From Pedococcus dokdonensis (GTDB taxonomy: Bacteria > Actinomycetota > Actinomycetes > Actinomycetales > Dermatophilaceae), in assembly GCF_900104525.1 (NCBI RefSeq), contig NZ_LT629711.1:744001-808000 (forward strand): a DNA stretch of 64,000 bases, written 5' to 3'. Shown here one piece after another: positions 32,933 through 41,543 of the stretch. The stretch's first letter is position 1. Every line of letters starts with the position of its first letter. The translations under genes and the position numbers were made by a program. Below the pieces are notes generated by a model. The model was given only the letters and a program-made list of their open reading frames with translations. It did no database searches and was not told where the DNA came from.

Positions 32933-33289
32933 GTGGTTCGCCGCTACGAAGAGACCATCGAGGTCCGGGAGGGGCCCCGCGACGACCTGGGCGCCGCCCT
33001 CGACATCGACCCGGCCGGGACGGGCGGGCTCGACCGACGTCGGCCGGACGCCTTCGTCTGGCGCGGCCGGCTCTACGTCGTCCGGGCCGTGCTCGACCAC
33101 TGGCAGGAGCGTCGTCCGTGGTGGCGGGACGCCCGAGAGCGCGACGGTGGCAGCGATGTGCTCACCGACGCCCGGGAGCGACAGGTCTGGCGGGTCGAGG
33201 CGAGTGCCGGTCGACTGTGTGGCGTGGGGGTCTACGACCTGTGCGCCGACCACGGCGACCAGTGGCGGCTGCTGAGGGTCGCGGACTGA
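32933..33289 (+). CDS. DUF6504-family protein of the SOS cassette
   Basis: Codes for 118 residues from GTG 32933; AAGGAG lies seven bases upstream. RRYEETIEVREG opens the domain, FVWRGRLYVVRAVLDHWQE and WRVEASAG..GVGVYDLCAD..QWRLLRVAD complete a beta-rich fold with many Trp. Members are found upstream of SOS-controlled dnaE2 or Y-family polymerase genes in actinobacteria. No activity is known to me. First gene after the LexA box and coupled (ATGA) to the HEPN gene, so it is likely damage-induced and may bind the mutasome polymerase. Confidence 0.85.
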   Translation: MVRRYEETIEVREGPRDDLGAALDIDPAGTGGLDRRRPDAFVWRGRLYVVRAVLDHWQERRPWWRDARERDGGSDVLTDARERQVWRVEASAGRLCGVGVYDLCADHGDQWRLLRVAD

Positions 33290-33819
33290 TGACCGCCACG
33301 ACAGCCACCGGGGCGGCGGCCACGCTCGACCTGCTCGACCGGGCCCGGCACTCGCTGCTCGAGGCCTGCCAGAGCCAGGAGGTCGCCCGGCGCTACGACC
33401 AGGCCCAGCTCGGGGCGCTGCGGGCGGCCGCGGCCGTGGTCGCCACCCGCAGCACCTCCCGTCACCGGTCCACCGGTCAGTCGGGTCCGCGCAGCCTGTG
33501 GGAGCTGCTGCCCTCCGTCGCGCCCGAGCTCTCCGAGTGGGCGGGGTTCTTCGAGGTGGTCGGGGCGCGGCGCCACCAGGGGCACAGCACACGGGAGGCC
33601 GATGACGTGCTGCGTCAGTCCGAGCTCTTCCTCGACCTCGTCTGCCGCACCCTCGGGCTGCCGGTGACGGTGGCCCCGCACGACCACCTGCTGGTGCCGA
33701 CCACCCTGCCGACCACTGAGAGCCACGTGACCTCCCCGAACCACGCGACGGTCCCGAACCACGCGACGGTCCCGAACCACGCGACGGCCATCCCCGACGA
33801 GGCGAGGGCGGCGCCATGA
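33289..33819 (+). CDS. SAV_6107-family HEPN protein of the SOS cassette
   Basis: Codes for 176 residues. LLDRARHSLLEACQSQEVARRYDQAQLGALRAAAAVVA is a long helical segment typical of HEPN/SAV_6107 domains; the R-x4-6-H nuclease motif of toxin HEPN proteins is not clear, so a binding role is more likely than RNase activity. The C-terminal 35 residues include three PNHATV repeats from an 18-bp tandem repeat. It overlaps DUF6504 and dnaE2 by four bases on either side, so the three should be made together. Confidence 0.85.
   Translation: MTATTATGAAATLDLLDRARHSLLEACQSQEVARRYDQAQLGALRAAAAVVATRSTSRHRSTGQSGPRSLWELLPSVAPELSEWAGFFEVVGARRHQGHSTREADDVLRQSELFLDLVCRTLGLPVTVAPHDHLLVPTTLPTTESHVTSPNHATVPNHATVPNHATAIPDEARAAP
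33736..33789. repeat. 18-bp tandem repeat in the HEPN gene tail
   Basis: Three units of CCGAACCACGCGACGGTC, the first two identical, in frame (PNHATV). Confidence 0.9.
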
Positions 33820-36800
33820 GCACCGAGTTCGTCCATCTCCACGTCGCCTCCGGGTTCTCGATGCGCTACGGCACGTCGACACCAGAGGCCCTGGTCGAGC
33901 GGGCCGCCCAGCACCGCCAGCCGATCCTCGCCCTCACCGACCGCGACGGCCTCTACGGCGCGGTCCGGTTCGTCCAGGCAGCCACCGCGGCCGGGATCGC
34001 CCCGGTCCTCGGTGTCGACCTCGCGGTGGGGCCGGACGCCCCCCGTCCCGGCGAGGTGGGTGCGCCCCCCACCGCCGCGCGCACACCGGTCCGCGGTGGT
34101 GCCGAGCGCGACGCCCGCCATCCACGGGTCACAGTCCTCGCGCAGGGGCGCGCGGCCGGCGTGCCCGCCGGCGTGGGCTGGGCGGCGTTGTGCCGGCTGG
34201 TCACCCAGACCCACCTGCGGGGGGAGCGCGGGGTGCCGGTGAGCTCCATGGCGGTGCTCGCGGGCGCCTGCGGGGGAGTGCCGGGCGAGGGCGCACCGGG
34301 CGGGGGAGTGCCGGGCGAGGGCGCGCCGGGATCGGGCACACCGGGATCGGGCACACCGGGATCGGGAGCGCCCAGCCCCCTCGTGGTGCTGCTGGGGCCC
34401 GACTCCGACGTGGGTCGGGCGTTGCTGGCCCGACGCACCGACCGGGCCCGTGAGCTCCTGGCGGGCTGGCGACGCCGGCTGCCACCCGACGCCCTCGTCG
34501 TCGAAGTGGTCTGCCACGGGGGACCCGAGGGCACGCCCGCCTCGCGCAGCCACGCCCGGCGGCTGCTCGGGCTCGCCGACGAGCAAGGGGTCCCCGCGGT
34601 GCTCACCGCGGCGGTGCGCCACGTCGACCCGGGGGAGTCCGCGGTCGTGGACGTGCTCGACGCCGCGCGGCGACTGGTCGCCCTCGACACCCGGCACCTC
34701 GACCGGGTCACCGACGCAGCCCACCTCGCGAGCACCGACACGATGCACGCCGTCGCCCGGGAGGTCACCGGCGGCGACGCGGGCCGCGCCGATGCTCTGG
34801 TCGCCCGCACCCTGGCCCTCGGACTCGGGTGCGCCCAGAGCGCCCGCCACGACCTCGGCATCGGCTCGATCCACCTGCCCGAGCCGGACCGGCTGGGGGT
34901 GGAGCCGGGCATGAGCGCCCAGGTCATGCTCGAGCAGCGCTGCCGTGCGGCGGTGGCCTGGCGCTACCCGGGTGCCGGCGACGCCGAGCTGATGGCCATC
35001 GAGAGCCGGCTCAGCGACGAGCTCAAGGTGATCGCCGAGCTCGGCTACCCGACCTACTTCCTCACCGTCGCCCAGGTCGTCGACCTGATCCGCGAGATGG
35101 GGGTCCGGGTCGCCGCCCGCGGCTCGGGGGCGGGGTCGCTGGTCAACTACCTGCTCGGCATCAGCGGGGTCGACCCGGTCCGCTACCGCCTGCTGATGGA
35201 GCGGTTCTGCTCGCCGCTGCGGGCCGAGCTGCCCGACATCGACATCGACGTGGAGTCGGCCCGGCGCACCGAGGTCTACGAGCGGATCCTCGACCGGTTC
35301 GGCGGTGAGCGCGTCACCTGCGTCTCGATGATGGACACCTACAAGGTCCGGCACGCCATCCGTGACGTCGGGTCCGCCCTCGGGCTGCCGCCGGTGGAGA
35401 TCGACGAGATCGCCAAGGCCTTCCCGCACATCCGCGCCCGTGACGCGCGCAACGCCATCGCCGAGCTGCCCGAGCTGCGGGCACGGGGGCTGGACAGCCC
35501 ACGGCTGCGGGCGCTGTTCGACCTGGTCGAGCGGCTCGACGGCCTGCCCCGCCACATCGCGCTGCACCCGTGCGGGGTGATCCTGTCCGACGGCAGCCTG
35601 CTCGACCGCACCCCGGTCGAGGCGAGCTGGCTGGGGTTCCCGATGAGCCAGTTCGACAAGGACGACGTCGAGACCCTCGGGCTGCTCAAGCTCGACGTCC
35701 TCGGCATCCGCATGCAGTCCGCGATGGCGCACGCCGTGGCCGAGGTGGCCCGGGTCGACGGGGTCCAGGTCGACCTCGACGACCAGGCCCAGGTGCCGCT
35801 CGACGACGAGGCGACCTTCCGGCTGATCCGCACCAGCCACACCCTCGGCTGCTTCCAGATCGAGAGCCCGGGTCAGCGTGAGCTGATCGGCAAGTTCGGC
35901 CCGGAGCGCTTCGAGGACCTCGTCATCGACATCTCGCTGTTCCGCCCCGGTCCGGTGAAGTCCGACATGATCACGCCGTTCCTCGAGGCGCGGCACGGGT
36001 GGAAGGAGGTCAGCTACCTGCATCCGACGCTCATCGAGGCACTGCGCGAGACCGAGGGCGTCGTCGTCTTCCACGAGCAGGTGCTGATGATCGTCGCCGA
36101 GACCACCGGGGTGTCGCTGGCCCAGGCCGACGAGGTCCGCCGCACCCTCGGCACCCCCAAGGGCCAGCGCGAGATCGAGGCCTGGTGGCGACCCGCGGCA
36201 CGGGCCCGCGGCTACACCGCAGACGACCTCGACAAGATCTGGGAGGTGCTCAAGGCGTTCGCGTCGTTCGGGTTCTGCAAGGCGCACGCGGCGGCCTTCG
36301 CGCTGCCCACCTACCACTCGGCCTGGCTCAAGACGCACCACGCCGCCGCGTTCCTCTCCGGGGTGCTCACCCACGACCCGGGCATGTACCCCAAGCGGCT
36401 CATCCTCGACGACGCGCGCAGCCTGGGCATCGCGGTGCTCGGACTCGATGTGAACGCCTCCACCGGCAGCTACCGCATCGAGCGGCTGGACGCCCCTGCC
36501 GCCCCCACTGACCACACTGACCCTGCTGACCCTGCTGACCCTGCTGACCCCGGCCTCAGGGACGGTGACCTGTTCGACCACGTCGCCCCGTTCACGCCCC
36601 CGCACCCCGACCTGCCCGACGCCAGCCGCTACGGCATCCGGCTGTCGCTGGCCGACGTGCGCGGCATCAACGACGCCGAGGTGGCCCGGATCGTCGCGGG
36701 GCAGCCCTATGCCGGGCTGTCCGACTTCTGGCACCGTGCCCGCGTCTCGCGCCCGGTCGCCGAGCGACTCGTCCTGGCCGGCGGGTTCGACAGCCTCTAC

Positions 36801-37835
36801 GGCATGCGGGTCGAGTCCGCCGGGATCGGGGCCGGCGGGCTCGGGCGCCGGGGCCGCACCACCCGTCGCGACCTGTTGCTCCACGTCGCCGAGCTCGACC
36901 GCTACGGACGGGCGCTGGACCGCTCCGCCAAGCGGGCCGCGCCACGGCGGGGCAGGGGAGCCGCCACTGCGGCATCCGACCTGGCGCTCGGCGACGGGCA
37001 GGTGCGGGCCAGGGCGGCGGCGCAGTCCCAGGGCGCCCTGCCGGTGACCGCGGCCGAGCAGCAACCCACCCAGCTCGCGCTCGACCTCGGTGACCGGCCC
37101 GAGCTGACCAGCGGCACCGGTCTGCCCGAGCTGTCCGGCCCGGAGCGCGTCCGGGCCGAGCTCGACATCCTCGGCCTCGACGCCAGCGCCCACGTCGTCG
37201 CCTTCTACGCGCCGATGCTCGACGCCCTCGGGGTGACCCGCAGCCGCGACCTGCTGCGGGCGCGCAGCCGGTCGACCGTGTGGGCCTGCGGGGTCAAGGT
37301 CGCCACCCAGACCCCGCCGATCCGCACCGGGCGCCGGGTGGTCTTCCTCACCCTCGACGACTCCACCGGTCCGGTCGACGCGACCTTCTTCGAGGACGTC
37401 CAGGGGCCTTACGCCGCAACGGTCTTCCACTCGTGGATGCTGCTCGTGCGAGGAGTGGTGCGACGCACCGGGCCGCGCGGGGTCTCGTTGCGGGCGACGG
37501 GGGCGTGGGAGCTCACGCCGTTGTGGGAGGCGTGGCTGGCCGGTGGCCTCGAGGCGGTGTATGCCGCGATGGAGGCGACCGAGCAGGCCGCCACCGAGCA
37601 GGCGCAGGCCCTGGAGGCAGCCCATCAGGAGCAGGTGGGGGCGGGGCGACGGGTGCTGGTCCACGCCTCGGGGTTCCGCCAGTCGCCCTACGCCGACATC
37701 CGTCCGGCCGGCGAGGACGTGCGCGGCTCGCACCGGCTGGGTCAGGGCGTGGTCGTGCCCGATGGTCGCGAGGCGGAGCAGTTCAGTCCGCCGCGCAAGC
37801 TCTGGCACTCCAGTCCCGGCAGCAGCGGCCACTGA
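33816..37835 (+). CDS. dnaE2: Error-prone DNA polymerase III alpha subunit, DnaE2 type
   Basis: Codes for 1339 residues. PHP domain first (FVHLHVASGFSMRYG...LALTDRDGLYGAVRF), with a Gly/Pro/Ser-rich repeat insertion at about residues 150-187. The polymerase core follows: GSGAGSLVNYLLG, PDIDIDVESARR (two catalytic Asp), FDVLG-like LKLDVLGIRMQS (third Asp), FGFCKAHAAAFALPTYHSAWLKTH. A C-terminal OB fold (RRVVFLTLDDSTGPVDATFFED) closes the protein. DnaE2 enzymes bypass DNA lesions under SOS control. ATG 33816 overlaps the HEPN stop. A second low-complexity tract (TDPADPADP, near residue 905) comes from a 9-bp repeat. Confidence 0.95.
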   Translation: MSTEFVHLHVASGFSMRYGTSTPEALVERAAQHRQPILALTDRDGLYGAVRFVQAATAAGIAPVLGVDLAVGPDAPRPGEVGAPPTAARTPVRGGAERDARHPRVTVLAQGRAAGVPAGVGWAALCRLVTQTHLRGERGVPVSSMAVLAGACGGVPGEGAPGGGVPGEGAPGSGTPGSGTPGSGAPSPLVVLLGPDSDVGRALLARRTDRARELLAGWRRRLPPDALVVEVVCHGGPEGTPASRSHARRLLGLADEQGVPAVLTAAVRHVDPGESAVVDVLDAARRLVALDTRHLDRVTDAAHLASTDTMHAVAREVTGGDAGRADALVARTLALGLGCAQSARHDLGIGSIHLPEPDRLGVEPGMSAQVMLEQRCRAAVAWRYPGAGDAELMAIESRLSDELKVIAELGYPTYFLTVAQVVDLIREMGVRVAARGSGAGSLVNYLLGISGVDPVRYRLLMERFCSPLRAELPDIDIDVESARRTEVYERILDRFGGERVTCVSMMDTYKVRHAIRDVGSALGLPPVEIDEIAKAFPHIRARDARNAIAELPELRARGLDSPRLRALFDLVERLDGLPRHIALHPCGVILSDGSLLDRTPVEASWLGFPMSQFDKDDVETLGLLKLDVLGIRMQSAMAHAVAEVARVDGVQVDLDDQAQVPLDDEATFRLIRTSHTLGCFQIESPGQRELIGKFGPERFEDLVIDISLFRPGPVKSDMITPFLEARHGWKEVSYLHPTLIEALRETEGVVVFHEQVLMIVAETTGVSLAQADEVRRTLGTPKGQREIEAWWRPAARARGYTADDLDKIWEVLKAFASFGFCKAHAAAFALPTYHSAWLKTHHAAAFLSGVLTHDPGMYPKRLILDDARSLGIAVLGLDVNASTGSYRIERLDAPAAPTDHTDPADPADPADPGLRDGDLFDHVAPFTPPHPDLPDASRYGIRLSLADVRGINDAEVARIVAGQPYAGLSDFWHRARVSRPVAERLVLAGGFDSLYGMRVESAGIGAGGLGRRGRTTRRDLLLHVAELDRYGRALDRSAKRAAPRRGRGAATAASDLALGDGQVRARAAAQSQGALPVTAAEQQPTQLALDLGDRPELTSGTGLPELSGPERVRAELDILGLDASAHVVAFYAPMLDALGVTRSRDLLRARSRSTVWACGVKVATQTPPIRTGRRVVFLTLDDSTGPVDATFFEDVQGPYAATVFHSWMLLVRGVVRRTGPRGVSLRATGAWELTPLWEAWLAGGLEAVYAAMEATEQAATEQAQALEAAHQEQVGAGRRVLVHASGFRQSPYADIRPAGEDVRGSHRLGQGVVVPDGREAEQFSPPRKLWHSSPGSSGH
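34271..34372. repeat. dnaE2: Repeat insertion inside the DnaE2 PHP domain
   Basis: Two related 30-bp units (GVPGEGAPG coding) followed by three 15-bp units (GGATCGGGCACACCG) add an in-frame, flexible Gly/Pro/Ser loop between conserved PHP segments. Confidence 0.85.
36507..36550. repeat. dnaE2: 9-bp repeat in dnaE2
   Basis: Four copies of GCTGACCCT (DPA coding) lie in a linker between the polymerase core and the C-terminal part. Confidence 0.8.
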
Positions 37836-37867
37836 GCTTCGCACCGGCGCCACGACCGTCGCCGGCT

Positions 37868-38075
37868 CGACCCCTGCACCGACCGCACCGACACGCACCG
37901 ACTCGCACCGACCGCACCGACGCACCGACTCGCACCGACGCACCGACTCGCACCGACTCGCACCGACCGCAGCGACCGCACCGACGCACCGACTCCACCG
38001 ACTCCACCGACTCCACCGACCGCACCGACCGCACCGACTCGCACCGACGCACCGACTCGCACCGACCGCGCGGTC
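37868..38075. repeat. Dense ACCGAC repeat tract between dnaE2 and the methyltransferase
   Basis: About 200 bases built almost entirely of 9-11-bp units containing ACCGAC (for example GCACCGACTC and CCACCGACT). The gap 37836-38149 has no credible gene. A -10-like TAGGCT (38104-38109) after the tract would give the methyltransferase its own promoter. Confidence 0.9.
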
Positions 38076-38149
38076 GTGCCGGTGCCCCGACACCCCCGAC
38101 GACTAGGCTGGCCGGAGCACCAACAGACCCAGCACAGGAGGTGGCCGAC

Positions 38150-38923
38150 GTGGCCGAAGAGCAGTGGCGGCACCGGCGCGGAGGCGTCGAGACGGCCCTG
38201 CGGACCTCGGCGGTGTGGGCCTCGGTGCGCGGCCTCATCGAGCGCCGCGAGGCGGAGCTGGGCCGTCCGCTGCGGGTGCTCGACCTCGGCGGCGGCACCG
38301 GTGGGCTGGCCGTCCCGCTCGCCGAGCTGGGCCACCAGGTCACCGTCGTCGACCCCAGCCCGGACGCCCTGGCCTCGCTGTCCCGGCGCAGCAGCGAGCG
38401 TGGTGTCGCCGACCGGGTCACCGCGCTCCAGGGCGACGCCGACTCGCTCGCCGGCTTCGTCGGCGACGAGCAGCTCGACCTCGTCTGCTGCCACGGCACC
38501 CTCGAGGTCGTCGACGACCCCGCGGCCACCCTCGCCGCGCTCGCTGGGGTGCTCGCCCCCGGTGGTTACCTCAGCCTGGTCGCCGCAGGGCGGCTCGCCG
38601 TCGTGCTCGCCCGGGCGCTGGCCGGCCAGTTCGCCCAGGCCCACACCGCCCTCACCTCGGCGGACGGCCGCTGGGGCAGCGCCGACCCGTTGCCCCGCCG
38701 CTTCGACGCGACCGAGCTGCGGACCCTGGTCGAGCAGTCCGGCCTGACCGTCGAGGACGTCCACGGCGTGCGCGTGTTCAGCGACCTCGTCCCGTCCGCG
38801 CTGATCGACTCCGACGCCGACCGGGTCGCGCTGCTCGAGCTCGAGCAGGCGGCCACGGCACACCCGGACTTCGGCTTCCTCGGGCAGCTCGGCGCGGCCG
38901 TGCACGTCCTCGCCCGTCGCTGA
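38150..38923 (+). CDS. Class I SAM-dependent methyltransferase
   Basis: Codes for 257 residues from GTG 38150, with AGGAGG eight bases upstream. Motif I VLDLGGGTGG (near residue 43), VVDPSPDALASL (acidic residue binding SAM ribose), LVCCHGTLEVVDD (motif IV region) and APGGYLSLVAAG are intact. It resembles small-molecule or tRNA methyltransferases of the Methyltransf_11/25 type; no substrate can be given. It sits between dnaE2 and dinB, and is possibly transcribed from its own promoter. Confidence 0.88.
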   Translation: MAEEQWRHRRGGVETALRTSAVWASVRGLIERREAELGRPLRVLDLGGGTGGLAVPLAELGHQVTVVDPSPDALASLSRRSSERGVADRVTALQGDADSLAGFVGDEQLDLVCCHGTLEVVDDPAATLAALAGVLAPGGYLSLVAAGRLAVVLARALAGQFAQAHTALTSADGRWGSADPLPRRFDATELRTLVEQSGLTVEDVHGVRVFSDLVPSALIDSDADRVALLELEQAATAHPDFGFLGQLGAAVHVLARR

Positions 38924-38950
38924 CCGGGTGCGGACCACGGGACCACCGCG

Positions 38951-40252
38951 ATGAGCCGGCGTCAGTACGCGCTTCCGCAGCGCAACGACGAGCACCCCCC
39001 GGACGACACGGGGTGCACGGTGCTGCACGTCGACATGGATGCCTTCTACGCCTCGGCGTCCCTGCTCAGCCGCCCCGAGCTGGTCGGCACCCCGGTGATC
39101 ATCGGCGGGGGCGGCAACCGTGGGGTGGTGCTGTCCGCGACCTACGAGGCCCGCAGGTTCGGGGTCGCCTCCGCGATGCCGATGGCCCGAGCCCGGCGGC
39201 TGTGCCCCACGGCCACCGTCGTCGCCCCCGACTACGCGCTCTACAGCACCATCTCGGCTGCCGTGATGGCGACCTTCGAGACGATCACCCCGATCGTGGA
39301 GCCGCTGTCCCTCGACGAGGCGTTCCTCGACGTGGCCGGAGCGGTCCGCCGGCTCGGCACCCCGGCCGCCATCGGCCAGCTGATCCGCGACACCATCCAC
39401 GACGAGCAGGGCATCACCTGCTCGGTCGGGGTCGCGCCGACCAAGTTCGTGGCCAAGCTGGCCTCCGGGCTCGCCAAACCCGACGGCATGGTGGTGGTGC
39501 CCCGCGACGAGGTGGTCACCTTCGTCCAGCAGCTGCCGGTGGGCGCCCTCTGGGGTGTGGGCGACAAGACCGAGGAGGCGCTGCTGCGGCTCGGGCTGCA
39601 CACCGTCGCCGACATCGCGCACACTCCGCTCGACACCCTGCGCCGGGCCCTGGGCGAGAGCGCCGGCCCCCACCTGCACGACCTGGCCTGGGGCCGCGAT
39701 CCCCGGCACGTCGAGGTGCAGCGCCGCGAGCGCAGCATCGGCTCCGACGAGACCTTCGAGTTCGACGTCGACGACCCGGCCTACATCCACCGGCAGCTGC
39801 TCAAGCTCAGCGACCGGACCGCCGCCCGGGTCCGCTCGGCCCGGATGATGGGGCGCACGGTCACCATCCGGGTGCGCTTCTCCGACTTCACCACCATCAC
39901 CCGCAGCCGCACCCTGCGTGACCCCACCGACGTCAGCCGGGAGATCTTCGACACCGCCAAGAGCCTCTACGACGCCTTGGGGCTGCAGCGTGCCCGGATC
40001 CGGTTGGTCGGGGTGCGCATGGAGGGCCTGGTCGAGAGCGAGGGGGCGCCCATCCAGGGCACCCTCGACGAGCCCGACCACGGGTGGCGTGAGGCCGACC
40101 GCGCGGTCGACCGCGCCAGTGCCCGGTTCGGCGCCGGGAGTGTCCGCCCGGCCAGCCTGATCAGCGACCGTGAGCGCGAGCGCAGACGGGGCGAGCGGGG
40201 TGAGCGAGGTGTCGATCCGGGGACGCCGAGACCTCGACCGGCGAACGGGTAG
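38951..40252 (+). CDS. dinB: Y-family DNA polymerase IV
   Basis: Codes for 433 residues. VLHVDMDAFYASASLL (first catalytic Asp pair), SATYEARRFGVASAMP, SLDEAFLDVAG (catalytic Asp-Glu), SVGVAPTKFVAKLASG and GVGDKTEEALLRLG (helix-hairpin-helix) are all present, so this is an active Pol IV rather than the catalytically dead ImuB seen beside dnaE2 in mycobacteria. The little-finger domain ends near residue 375; the tail is highly charged (RERERRRGERGER). It is 27 bases after the methyltransferase stop. Confidence 0.94.
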   Translation: MSRRQYALPQRNDEHPPDDTGCTVLHVDMDAFYASASLLSRPELVGTPVIIGGGGNRGVVLSATYEARRFGVASAMPMARARRLCPTATVVAPDYALYSTISAAVMATFETITPIVEPLSLDEAFLDVAGAVRRLGTPAAIGQLIRDTIHDEQGITCSVGVAPTKFVAKLASGLAKPDGMVVVPRDEVVTFVQQLPVGALWGVGDKTEEALLRLGLHTVADIAHTPLDTLRRALGESAGPHLHDLAWGRDPRHVEVQRRERSIGSDETFEFDVDDPAYIHRQLLKLSDRTAARVRSARMMGRTVTIRVRFSDFTTITRSRTLRDPTDVSREIFDTAKSLYDALGLQRARIRLVGVRMEGLVESEGAPIQGTLDEPDHGWREADRAVDRASARFGAGSVRPASLISDRERERRRGERGERGVDPGTPRPRPANG

Positions 40253-40272
40253 TGCAACACCGCGTGGCGACA

Positions 40273-40278
40273 TATCCT
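40273..40278 (+). promoter_or_regulatory. -10 box for the DUF3040 gene
   Basis: TATCCT would start transcription near 40285, giving a leader of about 98 bases with an AGGAGG ribosome-binding site at its end. Confidence 0.45.
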
Positions 40279-40283
40279 GAAGA

Positions 40284-40305
40284 GGTCAGCGGAAGGCCAC
40301 TGACC
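40284..40305 (+). other. Hairpin in the DUF3040 leader
   Basis: GGTCAG (40284-40289) pairs with CTGACC (40300-40305), right at the predicted transcription start. I could not match the leader to a known riboswitch. Confidence 0.35.
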
Positions 40306-40382
40306 GGCGACGATGCCCCCGGCAACGAATCCGAGGCCTGACGCGTTGAAGTGGGTGCACGCCGAACGTCCAGGAGGTCACC

Positions 40383-40796
40383 GTGCCGCTCTCCGAGCAC
40401 GAACAGCAGCTGCTTGAGCAGATGGAGCAGGCGCTGTATGCCGAGGACCCCAAGTTCGCGTCGCAGATGCAGGGCGCCGGTGCCCGGCGCTCGGCCCGCC
40501 GGCGGATGGCTGTCGGGGTGGTGGGGGTCGTCCTCGGGCTCGCGCTCGTGCTGGTCGGCGTCAACACCACGATGTGGATCGGCGCCGTCGGGTTCGCCGT
40601 CATGGTCGGGGCGGTGGCGTTCGCGCTCACGCCGCCGCGTCGCAAGGCCGGTCTCGGCACCGTCCAGCCGGACGGCAGCGTCCGCCGCTCCACCCCCGGC
40701 AAGTCGGCCAGCCGGTCCAAGTCCACCAAGTCCGGCGGGTCCTTCATGGACCGCATGGAGGAGCGCTGGGACAAGCGCCGCGACGACGGCCTCTGA
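40383..40796 (+). CDS. DUF3040 membrane protein
   Basis: Codes for 137 residues from GTG 40383 (CAGGAGG upstream). MPLSEHEQQLLEQMEQALYAEDPKFA is the diagnostic DUF3040 start, followed by two hydrophobic segments (MAVGVVGVVLGLALVLVGV and WIGAVGFAVMVGAVAFAL) and a basic Ser/Lys-rich tail ending with FMDRMEERWDKRR. In many actinobacteria this gene precedes mraZ and the division cluster; mraZ is not present here. Function unknown. Confidence 0.9.
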   Translation: MPLSEHEQQLLEQMEQALYAEDPKFASQMQGAGARRSARRRMAVGVVGVVLGLALVLVGVNTTMWIGAVGFAVMVGAVAFALTPPRRKAGLGTVQPDGSVRRSTPGKSASRSKSTKSGGSFMDRMEERWDKRRDDGL

Positions 40797-40814
40797 CCGG
40801 TCCGGTAGTGGGCT

Positions 40815-41300
40815 TCAGGCCCGGCTGACCAACACCCCGGCCACCCACGTGACCGCGATGGCCAGGGCGGCGAGCAGCTCGATCCCCATCGACAGGAACA
40901 CCGCCTTGAGGGCGGCCTTGGTCGAGGTCCAGGCGGCCGCACGGTCCTTGGAGTGCCCCAGCTCGACCAGGTAGATCCCGCCCACGAAACCGATCGCCGC
41001 CCCGATCACCGGGATGACGAAGAACCCCACCACGGCCAACAGGACGGCCAGCACCAGCGTCGACCGGCGCACGCCGGCCTCACGCATCCGGCGACCCGGC
41101 ACCGCATACTGCAGCGCCACCCCGGCCAGGTAGAGCGCGGCACACACGCCGAAGACCCACCAGCCCAGCGTGCTCCCGGTGTCGAGCGCCCACACGAACA
41201 CGGCGGCCAGACACAGCAGGAGACCGGGGATGACCGGAATGACGATCCCCACCATCCCGATCACGATCAGGACGGCGGGGACCCAGAGAGTGGCCTCCAT
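40815..41300 (-). CDS. DUF456 membrane protein
   Basis: Codes for 161 residues with four or five hydrophobic segments. GMVGIVIPVIPGLLLCLAAVFVWA near the N-terminus and FFVIPVIGAAIGFVGGIYLVEL in the middle are the repeated glycine-rich signatures of DUF456. No known transport or enzymatic role. Convergent with DUF3040, 18 bases apart. Confidence 0.88.
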   Translation of the reverse strand: MEATLWVPAVLIVIGMVGIVIPVIPGLLLCLAAVFVWALDTGSTLGWWVFGVCAALYLAGVALQYAVPGRRMREAGVRRSTLVLAVLLAVVGFFVIPVIGAAIGFVGGIYLVELGHSKDRAAAWTSTKAALKAVFLSMGIELLAALAIAVTWVAGVLVSRA

Positions 41301-41321
41301 GAGGAGGGCCGGGCTCGCCTT

Positions 41322-41543
41322 CTACCGCTCCTCGAGCGGAGCGACGGCAGGGGTCTCGTTGAGGCGCTCGGTCTCGTCGACGATGTCGGCGTGCTCGCGC
41401 AGCTTCGGCAGGTGCTCGCGTCCGTGGTGGGCGCAGAACAACAGCTCGCCCCCAGCGTGAAGGCGCGCGCGCACGTAGGCCTGGGCGCCGCAGCGGTCGC
41501 AGCGGTCGGCCGCGGTCATAGAGGGTGCCAGTGCAGTGGTCAC
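41322..41543 (-). CDS. Small zinc-ribbon-like protein (DUF7455 type)
   Basis: Codes for 73 residues from GTG 41543, with AAAGGAAGG five bases upstream. CDRCGAQAYVRARL..GGELLFCAHHGREH has two Cys in one knuckle and C-x-H-H in the other, a likely zinc site. The tail is acidic. Small proteins of this type lie immediately upstream of, and divergent from, the parE gene in actinobacteria; role unknown. Confidence 0.85.
   Translation of the reverse strand: MTTALAPSMTAADRCDRCGAQAYVRARLHAGGELLFCAHHGREHLPKLREHADIVDETERLNETPAVAPLEER

Noticed and set aside
37868..38075. Possible CRISPR array
   Set aside because: Units are 9-11 bp and contiguous; there are no unique spacers and no cas genes.
33615..38093. 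A 1492-codon open frame antisense to dnaE2
   Set aside because: It mirrors codon periodicity of dnaE2 in a GC-rich genome, has low-complexity Arg/Gly/Val composition and no recognisable domain.
40279..40382. Riboswitch in the DUF3040 leader
   Set aside because: One short hairpin and a GGCAAC stretch are not enough to match a SAM, cobalamin or mraW-type RNA.
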